In this document: one piece after another, positions 37,951 through 49,385 of the stretch
How the letters are laid out: each line of letters begins with the position of its first letter
Position numbering within the stretch: position 1 is the first letter of the stretch
Origin: Sisyra terminalis
Taxonomy: Eukaryota > Arthropoda > Insecta > Neuroptera > Sisyridae
Length of the DNA stretch: 64,000 nt
NCBI GenBank assembly: GCA_958496175.1
Contig: OY292279.1
Location: 17,174,001 to 17,238,000, forward strand
Direction: 5' to 3'
Notes under the pieces: generated by a model
Database searches by the model: none
Seen by the model: only the letters and a program-made list of their open reading frames with translations
What the model was told of the DNA's origin: nothing
Position numbers and translations under genes: made by a program

Positions 37951-38140
37951 TTAACAATGGCTCATGAAATTATCTATGGGATCAGCATCAGGATTATTTA
38001 CTGACCAAGAAAGTACATTCAGGTTAGAATTTTTGAGGAAACCCATAACTTTTTTGACTTTATGGCAAGGAGCTTCGTCCTGTATAAAGATAAAGTTTCC
38101 TTCCGGAAAGCACTTTTTAGTTTGAAGCAATAACCTCGTT
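37951..38140 (-). pseudogene. Tc1-like transposase C-terminal relic
   Basis: The translation contains EGNFIFIQDEAPCHKVKKV followed by VLSWSVNNPDADPIDNF. These match the second catalytic Asp block ('fqqDnApcH') and the 'NSPDLNPIENLW' block of Tc1 transposases. The Glu expected in the last block is Asp here and the frame stops soon after, so it is inactive. The N-terminal part is lost where the fold-back terminus begins (38152). Confidence 0.75.
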
Positions 38141-38151
38141 CCCAAGACTTG

Positions 38152-38310
38152 TATATTAGATTGGACCAAAAAAAACGACAATTTTTTTTTTTTTTGAAAA
38201 GAACATCGAAAATATTGTTCAAGGTGACAAAAAAAAATATCGGGAAGGTTTGAGCCCTTAATATTGATATTAAGAGGTCTATCATCATTTAATTTCGATT
38301 TTTTAATTAT
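38152..38310. mobile_element. Fold-back element, solo left terminus (copy 3)
   Basis: It starts AGATTGGACCAAAAAAAACG and continues with the same GAACATCGAAAATATTGTTC, GGTGACAAAA and TCGGGAAGGTTTGAGCCC blocks as the arms at 36.5 and 46.5 kb. Only about 160 bp are present and no opposite arm was found. Confidence 0.75.
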
Positions 38311-38779
38311 GCTTTCATTTTTGCATGAACATTTGATGATCAACATTTTGATGATCAACATTTTGGTATTAGGATGAAGTATTCACAACTACGGAAAATA
38401 AATGCATATTGAGAAAATCGAGATTTTCAGGGTGGCCAAATACTTTTGAGCGGAGGTGGATAAGCGCAATGATATCATAAATATTATGTACTTAAAATAA
38501 AATAAAAATTATATGATAAATATTGTAAGTTGAGGTTGTAAGGTTTCAAGAGTATTTGGAAAGATCCAAACACTAAGGATGATTGCTTGGTAATCGAATT
38601 GCATATCTTAAACTAACTAATTAGTTTCATTAAAAAATAAAGAAATATACACATTTAAATAGGCATAATTGATTTATTGAACTCAAGCTTGAATATCAAT
38701 AATATTATATTAAAGGAATTGGACACAAAAATGCAATCAAAGATGAAATATGAAAATTTCTACCTATAGTATGGCGAAT

Positions 38780-39700
38780 AACTCTTCATCAGTGATGCCC
38801 GTAAATGCTTTTTGTTCAAGTTGGCAATTAATTAATTTTCGAAACACCGAAATCGAAGTGATTAAAAATGACAAGCTCGAATATTTAAAACGACTCAAAA
38901 TTTGTTGGGTCAGCTTTAATTAAATTTTTGTGACGCGAAAACTTTTCTAAATTGAAATACAATCTACACGTATTAATGAATATTAACCCGTCTCGAATTC
39001 CGGGATCAATTAAAATCCGGCCTGGCAAAGCTCACCGTTTTTAATGCGTTCGTGAAAAATATGAAAAATGGACATGACTTTAAATCGGTGATTTGATTTT
39101 TGATTTTCAATAATGATGCGGAGAATTGCGTAGGCCGTTCGGTAGGTGTTAGGTGGACAAGTCGGTGGTTGAAAAGCAGAGCTTTTATTGTATAATGATT
39201 GTTGGTGGCGATTTTGTTGCGCTGAAACTCATTAAAAACAACGCGGGCATCCACCATAAAATTATTCTATAAATATCGAGGACTGTCAATGTGTGATTAC
39301 AAATGTCGTTAATTTTATCATAGGCGTTGGCAAAGGGCACAGGACGAATGAACAAAGGGAGTTTAGTAGTTACTAAATGTCACGTACATAAACTCAAACT
39401 CACAATACGTATGCAAATTGTGGATATATCATTTAGCAGTAATTATTTCCCGTTCATTGCACAAATAACTCACGTATGCAATGAATATGTGTATGTGTAA
39501 ATGTCGATCTCAATGCCTATATCATTCGTTAGGAATTCGATTATCTCTCTTTTGTACACATCGTCACAACCATCGATACGAAAAAATATAACATTCAAAC
39601 CAAATAATAACAAGTAATAAATAAATAAAACATTCCACTCATTAATAATTCCAAATATTTCCGATTGACATAAATCGTTGTTTATGACGGAAGAACGCAC
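38780..39700. other. Non-repetitive stretch, candidate regulatory DNA
   Basis: Composition is less AT-skewed than the desert, with many homeodomain-type ATTA/TAAT cores (ATTAATTAATT near 38828). No transposon ends or exons were found. A frame at 39006-39257 has no family signature. Confidence 0.3.
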
Positions 39701-41080
39701 CGTTATTTACAATTAAAATATCCAACATTTTTTCCATTTTTGTAATGTTCGTTCCTTAATTTCGTATCGTTAATGAAATTTTATATGATTTACGGAAGCT
39801 TTAACGCTACATAAGCCAAAACCAAACATTTTTCAACTACCTTAAAACTTATATCATGGGAGGCTAACTCAATGTTAATTTTTTGTTCCTCCAAAAGGTC
39901 TATTTCTTGTGGTCAATTACCGATGGCGCTAGTTTAGTAGCACAGCCGATAATAACGATATCTTCTTTTAATCAGTTTGGATTTAAGCGCCATTTTCAAA
40001 TTTAATTTATTCCTGAAATATTTTATATAGAAAAATGAAAATTTGATTGAAAATTACATTTTATTTACAAAAATTGAAATACAAAACATAACATTATTAA
40101 GCATTGAAAAATTTAAATTGCTTAAAACAAAATATGATCAATACAGAAAACTGGACAATGATTTTAGAAATAGTAATAATTATAAGTTTAAATTTTACAT
40201 TGTTCAATTTCCTTTAATTGAAGTAAATTACAGACAACATGTTAAAGTATACTTAAAAATGCGTTAATTTGGAAATAACAGCTAAATCCTGGAAATTATC
40301 CTTCTCGATTGCCATGAATTGCAACGACTTAGAAAAATCGTCGAATCGTTGCTGAAACAAATTTATTTCACTTAAAAAAATAAAATTCCAATGAGAGTAG
40401 GTAGTAAATCCCGAGTTTGAATTTCAAACATATTTGGGTTTGCCACAAAACAGTGGGTCTTAGCTACTAAATAAATACATACCTTTGTAATAATCTTGAG
40501 AAGTAAAAAAATGTATTTGATTGTGGTGGCTTTTTAAAATAAAATACACAACACTGCCTACAAAGATACACACGTTTCCTATAATGGAAGACCGCGACAA
40601 TGAAAATCGATGAAAAAATGCGATTCCAAATAATTAAGATCGACAGCTGTTAATAGCGTCAGTTTTACTTTGAAATGAACAAGTTCGTTCAGATGATTTC
40701 ACTACTACCAACATCTTTACTTTTACCAACCTTTTGTTCTTTACCCCAGGTCTGTGCTATTTAAAACTAGAAATGCTTGCCACGCCATCTATATTTGGCC
40801 GCGCTAAGTATGATATTTCGGGAACCAAGTCTGCCATAAGAGTTAGACCCCCCTGACTTATATATTGAAGGGTCGATCCTAAGGTGATCCTAAGGCTCCC
40901 CTTATGCAAAAACCTAATGTATCGACTCTATACCGGCCCTCTATAAAGTATCAAAAGTATCAACATTTCCTGTACGTATTGATCACTCGTGTTCAAATAA
41001 AAAATTGTTTTGATTATTTATAGTTTGTTATAAACAATAATTTGTACAATAAAGTTGAAAAAATTATAAAACTTTCAATT
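39700..41080. other. Intergenic DNA, nothing recognised
   Basis: A 74-codon K/Y/N-rich frame at 40043-40267 looks like chance. GATCCTAAGGTGATCCTAAG (40873-40892) is a short direct repeat. No transposon ends were identified. Confidence 0.35.
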
Positions 41081-41084
41081 TCTA

Positions 41085-41770
41085 ACTCGTCTTTATTAAA
41101 CGAGATATTAATTTCCTGTTGGAGTACTTTTCAAAGATCTTCCTTTGAGATAGGGCAATGTACTCGAACTGGTTAATCAAGTTCATCCCATAAAAGCTCG
41201 ATTGGATTCAAGTCAGGTGACTGTGGAAGTCATATCATTACTTTAAAATGTTTTCTTCTTGTTCCTTAAAAAAAAATTTGCGAAGCTTTAATGTGTATTT
41301 AGGTCATTATCATGTTGAAAAAGAAATTAGGAACCAATTAACTAATTTCCAGATGCCACAACATTGTTTACTAAAATGCCTCTATGTATATATCCTTTTT
41401 TGTTTAAATTTCCTTGAATTCTTACAAGGTCTCCTGCACTAGAACCGCCAAAACATCCCCAAACCATAACCGACCCTCCACCATGTTTAACAGAAGGTCT
41501 AGTACAGCCTTCCTTCACTCGTTTATTGATCTATCGTCGGAAGAAAATTCTTCTTTTGGTACGAAAAACTTCGAATTTGGATTCATCACTCCAAAGCACC
41601 TTTTTCCAATCATCAATTGTCTCACTTTAATAATCCTTAGCCTATTATATGTTGTTTTTCGCCTTCCCGAACGTGGCTTCTTAGAAATTGTACCTTGAGT
41701 ACTAAATTTCTTCACAATTTAGTCCATGGTTGCCTCGGAATTTTTCATAATCCTGAAATCTCGAACACTG
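41085..41770 (-). pseudogene. Tc1-like transposase pseudogene, frameshifted and internally deleted
   Basis: Reading the minus strand from about 41760, the N-terminal helix-turn-helix end is visible as IVKKFSTQGTISKKPRSG followed by RRKTT. The frame then runs straight into GKRCFGVMNPNSKFFVPK, the decayed 'W..VLWSDESKF..f' block with the first catalytic Asp, so the intervening residues are deleted. After a stop and frame change comes VKEGCTRPSVKHGGGSVMVW continuing GCFGGSSAGDLV, a hallmark Tc1 segment. Further down, FQHDND recalls the second Asp block. Multiple stops make this a clear pseudogene. Confidence 0.85.
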
Positions 41771-41889
41771 ATCGCATCATATCGCACGAAAGTAAAATTT
41801 TGCCGGATGTGGAAGATTTCCTGGATGGTGCACGGAACAAACATGTCTATATGTAGGGAACTGAATATATGCTGCTCCCAAAAATCCAG

Positions 41890-43504
41890 AGGCGCATACT
41901 TAAGGGGATCCTCTGGTTTAGTTGGTTCAAATGAAGAATGGGAAGATGGAGAATCCTTAGAATGTAGAGGTAATAAATTTTCTTAATATTTTAAGTCGTT
42001 CGAAAGATATAGTCGTTATAAAAATACAGAAATCTTTATAATTTACTTGAAACTTAAAACCATTAAGTTTTTCTCAAAACCATGTTTTTCAAACTTTCCT
42101 CCATCATATCTTAAAAACGGCTTGGCCGATTTACTTCAGATTTACAGGCTCTACATAGTACATCTAGATTGATCGAATAAACTATTATTTTATTCAAAAC
42201 TTTGAAAATTTCCATTTTTTTTTTTTTTTGTATCAAAAAGTAAAAAAAAAATACATGAAATTTGAACTTTTTGTTCCAAAATCTGTCAAAAATCTAATTA
42301 TAATCTCAATGTACGCGGATGACATCGCCATCTTCAACCTGGAGAAAGATCTTCAAAGGGTCATTCAGAAAACCCAGCAGCCTATCAGCCACCTATCTTC
42401 CTGATTCAGTAGGTGGAAAATTCTCATAAATCCATCTAAAAGTGTCGCAAAAATTTTCTCTCTAAGACGTTTCTCCAACCAATTGGAGCCTATCGTGTTG
42501 GACCACATGGAAATTCCGTGGTGTGAGAAAAAAACGCCTGTTAAATATCTGGGCATACTTCTGGACTCGAAATAAACCTGGAAAAACCACATCTCAAGTA
42601 AAATCAGAGAAGCCAACACTCATCCAACTATAACCACTTATCAACAGAAGGTCTCGTCTAAGTATGGAATGTTCATTGATGATATACAAATCAGTCATTA
42701 GATCACTTCTCACATACTCTTGCGCAGTCTGGCTTCCATCCTCAAAGAAAAATCATAATGAGCTACAGGTGTTCCAAAATAGAGTCTTGAGGATCATCAC
42801 TAAAACTTCATGGTATGTGAGAAACAACCAAATTCATCACGAAATGAACGTCCCATACTTAAAAGACTTTCTAACCGCACTCACAAGGAACTTCCTTAAC
42901 GGCCTAGAAAATTGTCCCAGTGCAGTAGAATTAGGCTTGGGAGAAACCATAAATCATAGAAGGCTGAAGCGGAAACTCCCACAAGAGCTCCAAGAAATAG
43001 TAGATGTTTGACCACAAGATCAAGAACCAATCAACAAATAAAAAAATACAAAAGACAGAGGAACGAAGTTCAACTCCTCCAGCTACTTAAACGCTGCTAA
43101 AGACCAATTGCCTGCCATCACCACCATGATATAGCGACACATCGCTGAACTGGTGTAAAATATATAATAGTTCAAAAAAAAAAAAAAAAAATTCAATTTT
43201 CAATTTTTTTTTTTTTTTTGATCGTAGTTCTCTCGGTGTATTTAAGTATACAGATCAAAACCCTGCTGTTTTTTTTTTGTTTTAGACAAGCCAATCAGCT
43301 GATATCATGGAGGAAGTGGGTGTCCATTTTTTCGAGGCGGGTGTCTTCAGACCACTATAACTTTGGTTCCACTAAATATTTTTGGCTAAAAATTTAACTG
43401 TATACTCTTGAAATATGCATAAATATTTCATAGTCCTTACATTTCATTGGTCTTTACAAAAAATGCTCAAAAATCAGTGCGTCAAACCAGAAGACCCCCA
43501 TAAA
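41890..43504. mobile_element. DNA transposon with GGGG(A/G)TC(C/T)TCTGGTTT ends, split by a LINE
   Basis: The left end (TTAAGGGGATCCTCTGGTTT, from 41889) and the reverse complement of the right end (GGGGGTCTTCTGGTTTGACG, near 43504) are inverted repeats over about 16 bp. A truncated LINE with a poly(A) tail occupies 42300-43190. Without the LINE the host element would be about 0.7 kb. The target duplication is not clear. Confidence 0.6.
42305..43190 (+). mobile_element. 5'-truncated Jockey-like LINE with poly(A) tail
   Basis: The fragment starts in the reverse-transcriptase palm domain. ISMYADDIAIFNLEKDLQ contains the catalytic YADD. It is followed by a block near KYLGILLDSK, a frame change, and an open frame of 115 codons (42664-43011). 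That frame includes YKSVIRSLLTYSCAVWLPSS, then LQVFQNRVLRIITKTSWYV, matching the thumb region of Jockey-type ORF2 proteins ('iYks.irp.ltYa..vw', 'lQ..qNk.LR.i...pwyv'). About 170 bp of 3' UTR end in a run of A at 43170-43190. Stops in the palm part show it is dead. Confidence 0.85.
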
Positions 43505-43539
43505 TAGTTCGGTCTTGTGACATGGGAGGATAGGATGGA

Positions 43540-43760
43540 GAAAATTATGATCCCAGGGAAAGTAAACGTCTGGAGAATGAGAGGCAGTTCTCTTGTTAAA
43601 ATCATAGACTAAATCAATGACCTCATAAATATCTTAACAGAAGTAATGAGAACCATCGAGGATTGAGAAGCATGGAGAATGCTTGTATCATGAATTAGTT
43701 ACTACTCTCGAAATCGAGCGACAACTGGGGAAGGAAGTCGTCAAAATATTTAAGATTGTT
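43540..43760 (+). pseudogene. LINE ORF2 C-terminal relic
   Basis: A single reading frame with three in-frame stops translates to IMIPGKVNVWRMRGSSLVKI, then INDLINILTEVMRTIED, EAWRMLVS and YYSRNRATTG. It fits the C-terminal block of many LINE polymerases ('GkrrrGRp...W.d.i...a..ReaWR.lv'). Only this terminal part is recognisable. Confidence 0.6.
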
Positions 43761-44915
43761 TTAAGAAGCATTGTAGTTTAGTACAAACTTTGATCAGGAA
43801 ATTGAAAAGGATATGTGGATAAATTTATAATTTATCCCTTAAATTTTCATTTGATTTATGAGATTAGTATTTTCTTACAATTTATGTTAGCTTCTTTGTG
43901 AAGAATATTTTTTGTAGACATTTGAAAGAATTCAATGCTAATGAAATGGCGATGGTGTATAATTGGAATGGAAAAAAAATTAGTAACGTGTAATAAATAG
44001 AAGTTGACTCAGACACCAGCATTATCCGCCACCATTGAAGCAAACCACACGTTTCCACTAACACTCAGCCAACAAAACAAGAAATAAGATAATTATTCGG
44101 TATAATTACAATTTAGATTTTGAAGTGTGCATTGAAGCAATTGTATAAAACAGAATCTACAATGAATTGAGTGGAAGGAAATAGCAACTCCGTATGACGG
44201 AAATAATGTCGAGAGCTTGAAGAGTCTTCGCAAGGGGCGCAAATGGTTAGAGTGGTTACAGCACTGTTGCCATAAAATATGCACGACAAATTCTAAGTGA
44301 GTTCCGGATTTTTTTCAATTTCGTTTCCATTTCCCAGAAATGTATACAGATATGTATATATATATGATATGCATATTGAAACCTAGAATTCATTTTAAAT
44401 GGGTCATTCAAATATTTAATATTACGAGACGTGAAAACCTTCATAATTGAAGAATAATTATGTTCCACTTCAGTTGCACAAATAACTTTTTTGAGATGAA
44501 AACGTACTGAGTGACAAGAAATTTATGAAGTATTTGCCCTGAGTTAGGACAAAAAAATATTTTTTATAAACATATACGGATGTGATAAGAAAATTTTCTT
44601 TATTTAAGGGTAGAAACGGAAAATTCTTTACCTTAAAAAAATATAGCGACAAAAATTCCTTTACTTTAAGATTCATATTCTGGATACAAGATAGCAACTT
44701 CATTTTTTAATTAATCTAAAATACTATAAAGAATAGATGATAAAATTCAGATCTCAGCTTTTATTAAACAAGAAGACAATTCCGGTTGTTTAAGATCGTT
44801 GTTTTTTATTTAATATTTTTTAATATTCAAATCAGCTACGTTTCGTTACTTATCGTAACTTCATCAGACTTCTTCAATCACAAAAAATAAAGAAAATAAA
44901 GAATTTTCAAGAATG
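43760..44915. other. Intergenic DNA, nothing recognised
   Basis: Short minus-strand frames at 43882-44703 have no family signature or splice support. ACGTTTCGTTACTTATCG near 44837 resembles a common insect repeat motif, but no element boundary was found. Confidence 0.35.
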
Positions 44916-44924
44916 CATTTTAAT

Positions 44925-45108
44925 CGTGCAATACATGAAAAGAAATGTGTTAAGATGAGGGGCGCCACCAAAAATGTATCAAAAATACTAACTAACCAAA
45001 ACTATATACTTTAATGCATTCGGTTAAAGTTAGTACTCTAGATACACTAGAGGCGGCACTTCATCCTGACACATTTCCCATCATACATTGCAGGATTTAA
45101 ATACCTTC
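44925..45108. mobile_element. MITE of the ATGGGAAATG family, copy A
   Basis: The right arm, read inverted, is GGTATTTAAATCCTGCAATG then ATGGGAAATGTGTCAGGATG. The left arm has GTGCAATACATG..AAATGTGTTAAGATG followed by GGGCGCC. The arms are imperfect inverted repeats. The interior carries AAAGTTAGTACTCTAGATAC, also present in variant form in copy B. Confidence 0.65.
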
Positions 45109-45390
45109 CTATATTAAACCTTATATATTACTTCAAATAAATCTTGATAAATATTAGGTAGTTTAAAATGACTATACGATTTTTAGTTTCAAAATTTCTT
45201 CTGTAAAAACCAATCGACTGATCATACATAAATACAATATAATATTTTATGAATCATAGTATAATTAATTCTAAAATGATTCTTAGACTTAGGGTTTCAC
45301 AGACCTTTTCACAAAATTGATGTGCATCAATTATAGCCCAAATCATAATTCTTTTTTTCGTCACTAGCAGCGCAAATGTTCAGAACATAT

Positions 45391-45785
45391 TGTAACAGAA
45401 ATGGACGAAGTCTGTCTCTCCTTGTGCCATGCCAACACGCGATTGGCTTAATGATTTCTTTCTCTCTTCAATAAACGAGAATGCAAGAGAAGATTCTAGA
45501 AAAGTCTCGCAAACGCAAGAACATACTAGAACGTTGGGTTGCGGTATATAAGAGGCTAAGTTCAAGCAAGGGTTCAGTTCAGTTTTGAATTCCGTTTACG
45601 TTATATCGAAGTGATTACAAAGCGAAAAGTGATTGTTGATTGTTGTTTTGACTATATTGTCATTTGATTGTTGTTTTGACAAGTGTTAATAAATTGATTT
45701 TTGAGTTTAAAACGACTATTTATTTCCAAAGAAATAAAAGAACTTATAACGTGATCTCAATACAGTTTTGAGACATCACGTTACA
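45391..45785 (+). repeat. Solo LTR of an LTR retrotransposon, copy 1
   Basis: The 395-bp unit starts TGTAACAG and ends CACGTTACA, flanked by ATAT (45387-45390) and ATAC (45786-45789). This is a 4-bp target duplication with one mismatch, typical of Ty3/gypsy-like elements. It contains a TATA box (TATATAAG, 45545-45552), an AATAAA signal (45733-45738) and a heat-shock-element core TTCTAGAA (45494-45501). An inverted relative lies at 53419-53876. No internal retrotransposon genes are adjacent, so recombination between LTRs has probably removed them. Confidence 0.85.
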
Positions 45786-45798
45786 ATACGTAAGCCAT

Positions 45799-46005
45799 TA
45801 AAAAGGTATTCCAATCTTCCAATGCATCATGGGAAATGTATCAAGATGTGGTGCTACCATTGGTGTGTTTGTAGTACTAACTTAAACCGATATGTACATT
45901 GTGTAAGGTAATTAAGGTAACATAAGTTAGTGTTCCAGATACTCTTTTGATGGCGCCACATCTTGACTCATTTCCCATTGCGCAAAAGATTGAACTTCAC
46001 ATTTT
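45799..46005. mobile_element. MITE of the ATGGGAAATG family, copy B
   Basis: The left arm is AAAAAGGTATTCC, then CAATGCATCATGGGAAATG, then TCAAGATGTGG. It is inverted at the right as GGCGCCACATCTTGACTCAT followed by TTCCCATTGCGC. The left end lies only 14 bp after the solo LTR. A solo left arm of this family is also at 56475-56513. Confidence 0.7.
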
Positions 46006-46162
46006 TTAATAACAAAGGCACTTCCCGTATAAAGATTTAAACATGTACTTCTTGAAGAGTTTCGCACTCTACCGGTATTCGATTTCAAATTGATGCCATT
46101 TAATCAACATTACGTTCGGTTTCATTATATTTGCACTTCGTGGATAGACAGTAGAAAGAGAG

Positions 46163-46440
46163 GTATATTTCAAATACCTCAGATGTCTTATCCATGAGAA
46201 GTGCTTTATAGAGCAAGAGATTTGCAACCGTATTAAAGAAGCCAGGGGAATCTTTACAAAGATAAGAAAATTTTTGGGGGGCCCAACTTTATCCCATTAA
46301 CTACAGTTAAAAATAATAAAGTGCACTGTGTTTCCGATTGTCTTGTAAAAAATGGAAGGATGGACTCTTACCCAGAGATTGAAAGATAAAATTGGGGTAT
46401 TTAAAATAGCATTTAAAATCACGTAAGAAATGAAGAAGTT
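46163..46440 (+). pseudogene. LINE reverse-transcriptase thumb-region relic
   Basis: One frame with two stops reads FKYLRCLIHEKCFIEQEICN, then RIKEARGIFTKIRKFL, then LQLKIIKCTVFPIVL and MEGWTLTQRLKDKI. This follows the order seen downstream of the catalytic motif in many LINE polymerases ('YLG..i', 'eI..RI..Ar..f.kl...l', 'lr.rllkc.v.pvllYG.EtWtl'). The catalytic core is absent. Confidence 0.75.
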
Positions 46441-46472
46441 ATTTCTTAACTAAATACATGTATTATATACTA

Positions 46473-47436
46473 GACTGGGCCAAAAAACTCGTCTATTTTT
46501 TTTTTTGAAATGTACATCGAAAATATTGTTCGAGGTGACAAAAAAAAATATCGGGAAGGTTTGAGTCCTTTATATTAATATTAAGAGGTCTATTATCTTT
46601 AATTTCGATTTTTTATTTGTGCTTTCATTTTTGCGTCAATGCTATCAAACTATCAAAGTTAAAAAAATAATCTGTACATATATTTATAGAAAATTAAATT
46701 CCCTACAAAAAACCTCTCTTTAAAAATTTTCGCCAGATACGCCGTTTCCGAATAATCAAGCTTTAAACATTGATATAATTTTTAGATTTATCTTCTTTAT
46801 TTTGGAATATTGTAACTAACGAACAAAGATATATAAAAAAATGAACAATATAGATTCTTAAAGGGAATTTAATGTTCTATAAAAAAGATCTCTTAACGTT
46901 TTTACATAAAATCACTTTTTCAATAGTTATTCACAATTAAAATTAAAGAAAAAATTAAATTATTGTTTTCTTCGTTGTTGAACAAATTTTGAAAGAGTGA
47001 TTTTATGTAAAAACATTGAGAGACCTTTTTTGTAGAGCATTAAATTCCCTTCAAGAATCTATATTCTTCATTTCTATATATTTATTTGTTCGTTAGTTAC
47101 AAAAATCCAAAATAAAGAAGATAAATCTAAAAATTATATCAATGTTTAAAGCTTGATTATTCGGAAACGGCGTGTCTGGCAAAAATTTTTAGAGACGTTT
47201 TTTATGGGGAATTTGATTTTCTACAAATTTATGTACAGATGATTTTTTTATCTTGATCGTTTGATAGCATTGACGCAAAAATGAAAGCACAAATAAAAAT
47301 CGAAATTAAAAATGATAGACCTCTTAATATTAATATTAAGGGCTCAAGCATTCCCGATATTTTTTTTTGTCACCTTGAACAATATTTTCGATATACTTTT
47401 CAAAGAAAAAAAATAGTCGAATTTTTTGACCCAGTC
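46473..47436. mobile_element. Fold-back element, intact copy 2
   Basis: The 964-bp element is almost entirely an inverted repeat. The left end GACTGGGCCAAAAAACTCG pairs with the right end ending TTTTTTGACCCAGTC, and both are flanked by TA (46471-46472, 47437-47438). The arms of about 450 bp share blocks such as ATCGAAAATATTGTTC, TTAATATTAATATTAAG and TTTTTGCGTCAATGCTATC, separated by a spacer of about 60 bp near 46955. A TA duplication suggests mobilisation by a Tc1/mariner transposase. Confidence 0.9.
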
Positions 47437-47438
47437 TA

Positions 47439-49385
47439 TTATATATATTATAATGTTTTTTAGCAAAATCAATCTAAATCCAGGCAAATTTAGGTCTTTC
47501 GTTATAAGTAAAAAGGGTTGTGATAACGGATAAAGAAAAATCAAGCTTTACAGTATTTAAATCTTTTCGGATTTAAAATGTTTAATGTAAATTGCCACAA
47601 ATTTTCCGTTTATAATCGCCAATATTTTAGCATTGGAGCCATATTGTAATTAACATCAAACGTTTTACATCTGACAGCCTATGAATACCAATCACTATTG
47701 TAAATGAAATTCGAAATTCCATCACTTCATCCAATATTAAAACTGGGATACAAAAGCAATAATAATAACCGTTTTATCTCATTTAAACGTGTTTTAGTTC
47801 AAATTCATTTGTCCACATCGACCAACTACAACCAATTTCAATGTAATGTTTAGTAGCTAATATCCGCGACTTCGTCTGCTTTTATTAAACCAATAATATG
47901 TATGTGTTTTGTATTTACAACAAAAAAAAAACGATCTACATTGTTATACTGTAAATGAAAAGAATGTAGTTCTAAAAACAACCGCACAAATAATCATGGC
48001 GCTTAAGAAGCTTTTTTGAGCTTTTTGATTGGTAGTTTTTTCTACTATGTTTACAATTTTTTCGCAGAAACTACTTGAACGAATGGAAAACTGTTTCCAA
48101 CCATATGAAAAAACATTCTAAATATCAACGAAAATCTAAATATAATTTTCATTTTTCTATAATCAAACACTATACTTAAACAAATTCAGCATACTTAACG
48201 GCGTTGATAAATTATTACGATGGAGATTTTCGTAATAAAACGTTGAAAATGTCGTGGTTAAACTTCCGTAAAATTCATTTCCAGATGCATTTTTCTCGTT
48301 ATTTTTCCTCACCACTACAATATAGCCAGTAGAATATGTAGACCTCTAGATATTATAAATGCCAACGTAGATTTACATATATAGGTGGTTAATATATATG
48401 TATTAAATTCACTCAAGACTAGAGAATATGATCGATTATGGTATTATTTAAAATTGTAGAAAAAATGAATTTCCCGTACTTTTCTTCGTATTCAAGAAAA
48501 TCCTGTTAAGATCGAATTGCTGTCATGAAATGCGAAATGCTTGAAAAGAGAGCAGATGAATTTATTATGTAGAGCTTTTAAGCTTATTTCATTCTTCTTA
48601 AGTTTCTTACATTTTTTTTTTTAATTTTTACAACTTCTAGTAAGTTATATATTCTTTTTCGATTTAATCAATAATGATTAATACAAATTTTCAAACAACC
48701 ATTTTTCTATGTTCCTACATATTCTAATTCAGAATTGAGGAAGTATAAATACATACAATTTTTATGTAAGCAAACTACAACGAAAATTTATTTTAGCCAA
48801 CCAGAAACCATTTTTTGGGGCATGAAAGCATTGAAAAGATGCCTCAAAATGTCGCCGAATTTATTCAAAATTTAAAAATCACTGATCTATGATCTATGAT
48901 CTAAATAATGATCTTAAGGTGTTACTAGTAGACTAATAATATATTTTTAACAAATCGTTAAGTAGTCGTTAACAATAAATTCAATGCATCAGTGATTACA
49001 ACCTTACTAACCTATAGAAGCGAAAATACAATCATAAAAGATCAAAAAATATTTTCTTACTCAAATAATTACAAGAACAAAAGTAATTTTTTTTTAAAAT
49101 ATTGTTTTTTTTTCCAATAGAAACATCAATTACAAAGCATGGTGAAAACCAACCCTAAAACTATTTGATTCTGATCACAATCTATGAACGCTGATTGGAT
49201 GATTCATGAAGGTATATCACCAAAAAGTATTGTACTTATTTAAGCAATAAATTTTATTTTATTTCTTCAAATATCTTTAGAGCCTTTTTTTAATCTTTTT
49301 CCGTAGTTCTTCGTTTAGATCCATATTTTATCATTGGTCTTATCCAGTTTAAATTTATTCAATATCGTTACGGAACCAAAATAAA
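47439..49385. other. Intergenic DNA with one Helitron 3'-end remnant
   Basis: TAGCTAATATCCGCGACTTC followed by GTCTGC (47854-47880) matches the Helitron terminus at 50948 on the same strand, but without an intact CTRR. Otherwise nothing is recognised. Confidence 0.4.

Larger units (their letters stand above)
37745..38470 (-). mobile_element. Tc1-like transposon relic with an inserted fold-back terminus
   Basis: A left end ACAGATGTGTGAAAATTATT and a right end CAAATACTTTTGAGCGGAGG are Tc1-type termini, though they match each other poorly. The interior has a transposase relic (37951-38140) and a solo fold-back terminus (38152-38310). A 20-bp direct repeat, AACATTTTGATGATC, lies at about 38328-38362. 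Confidence 0.55.

Noticed and set aside
41414..41698. 94-codon plus-strand frame
   Set aside because: Antisense of the Tc1 transposase pseudogene.
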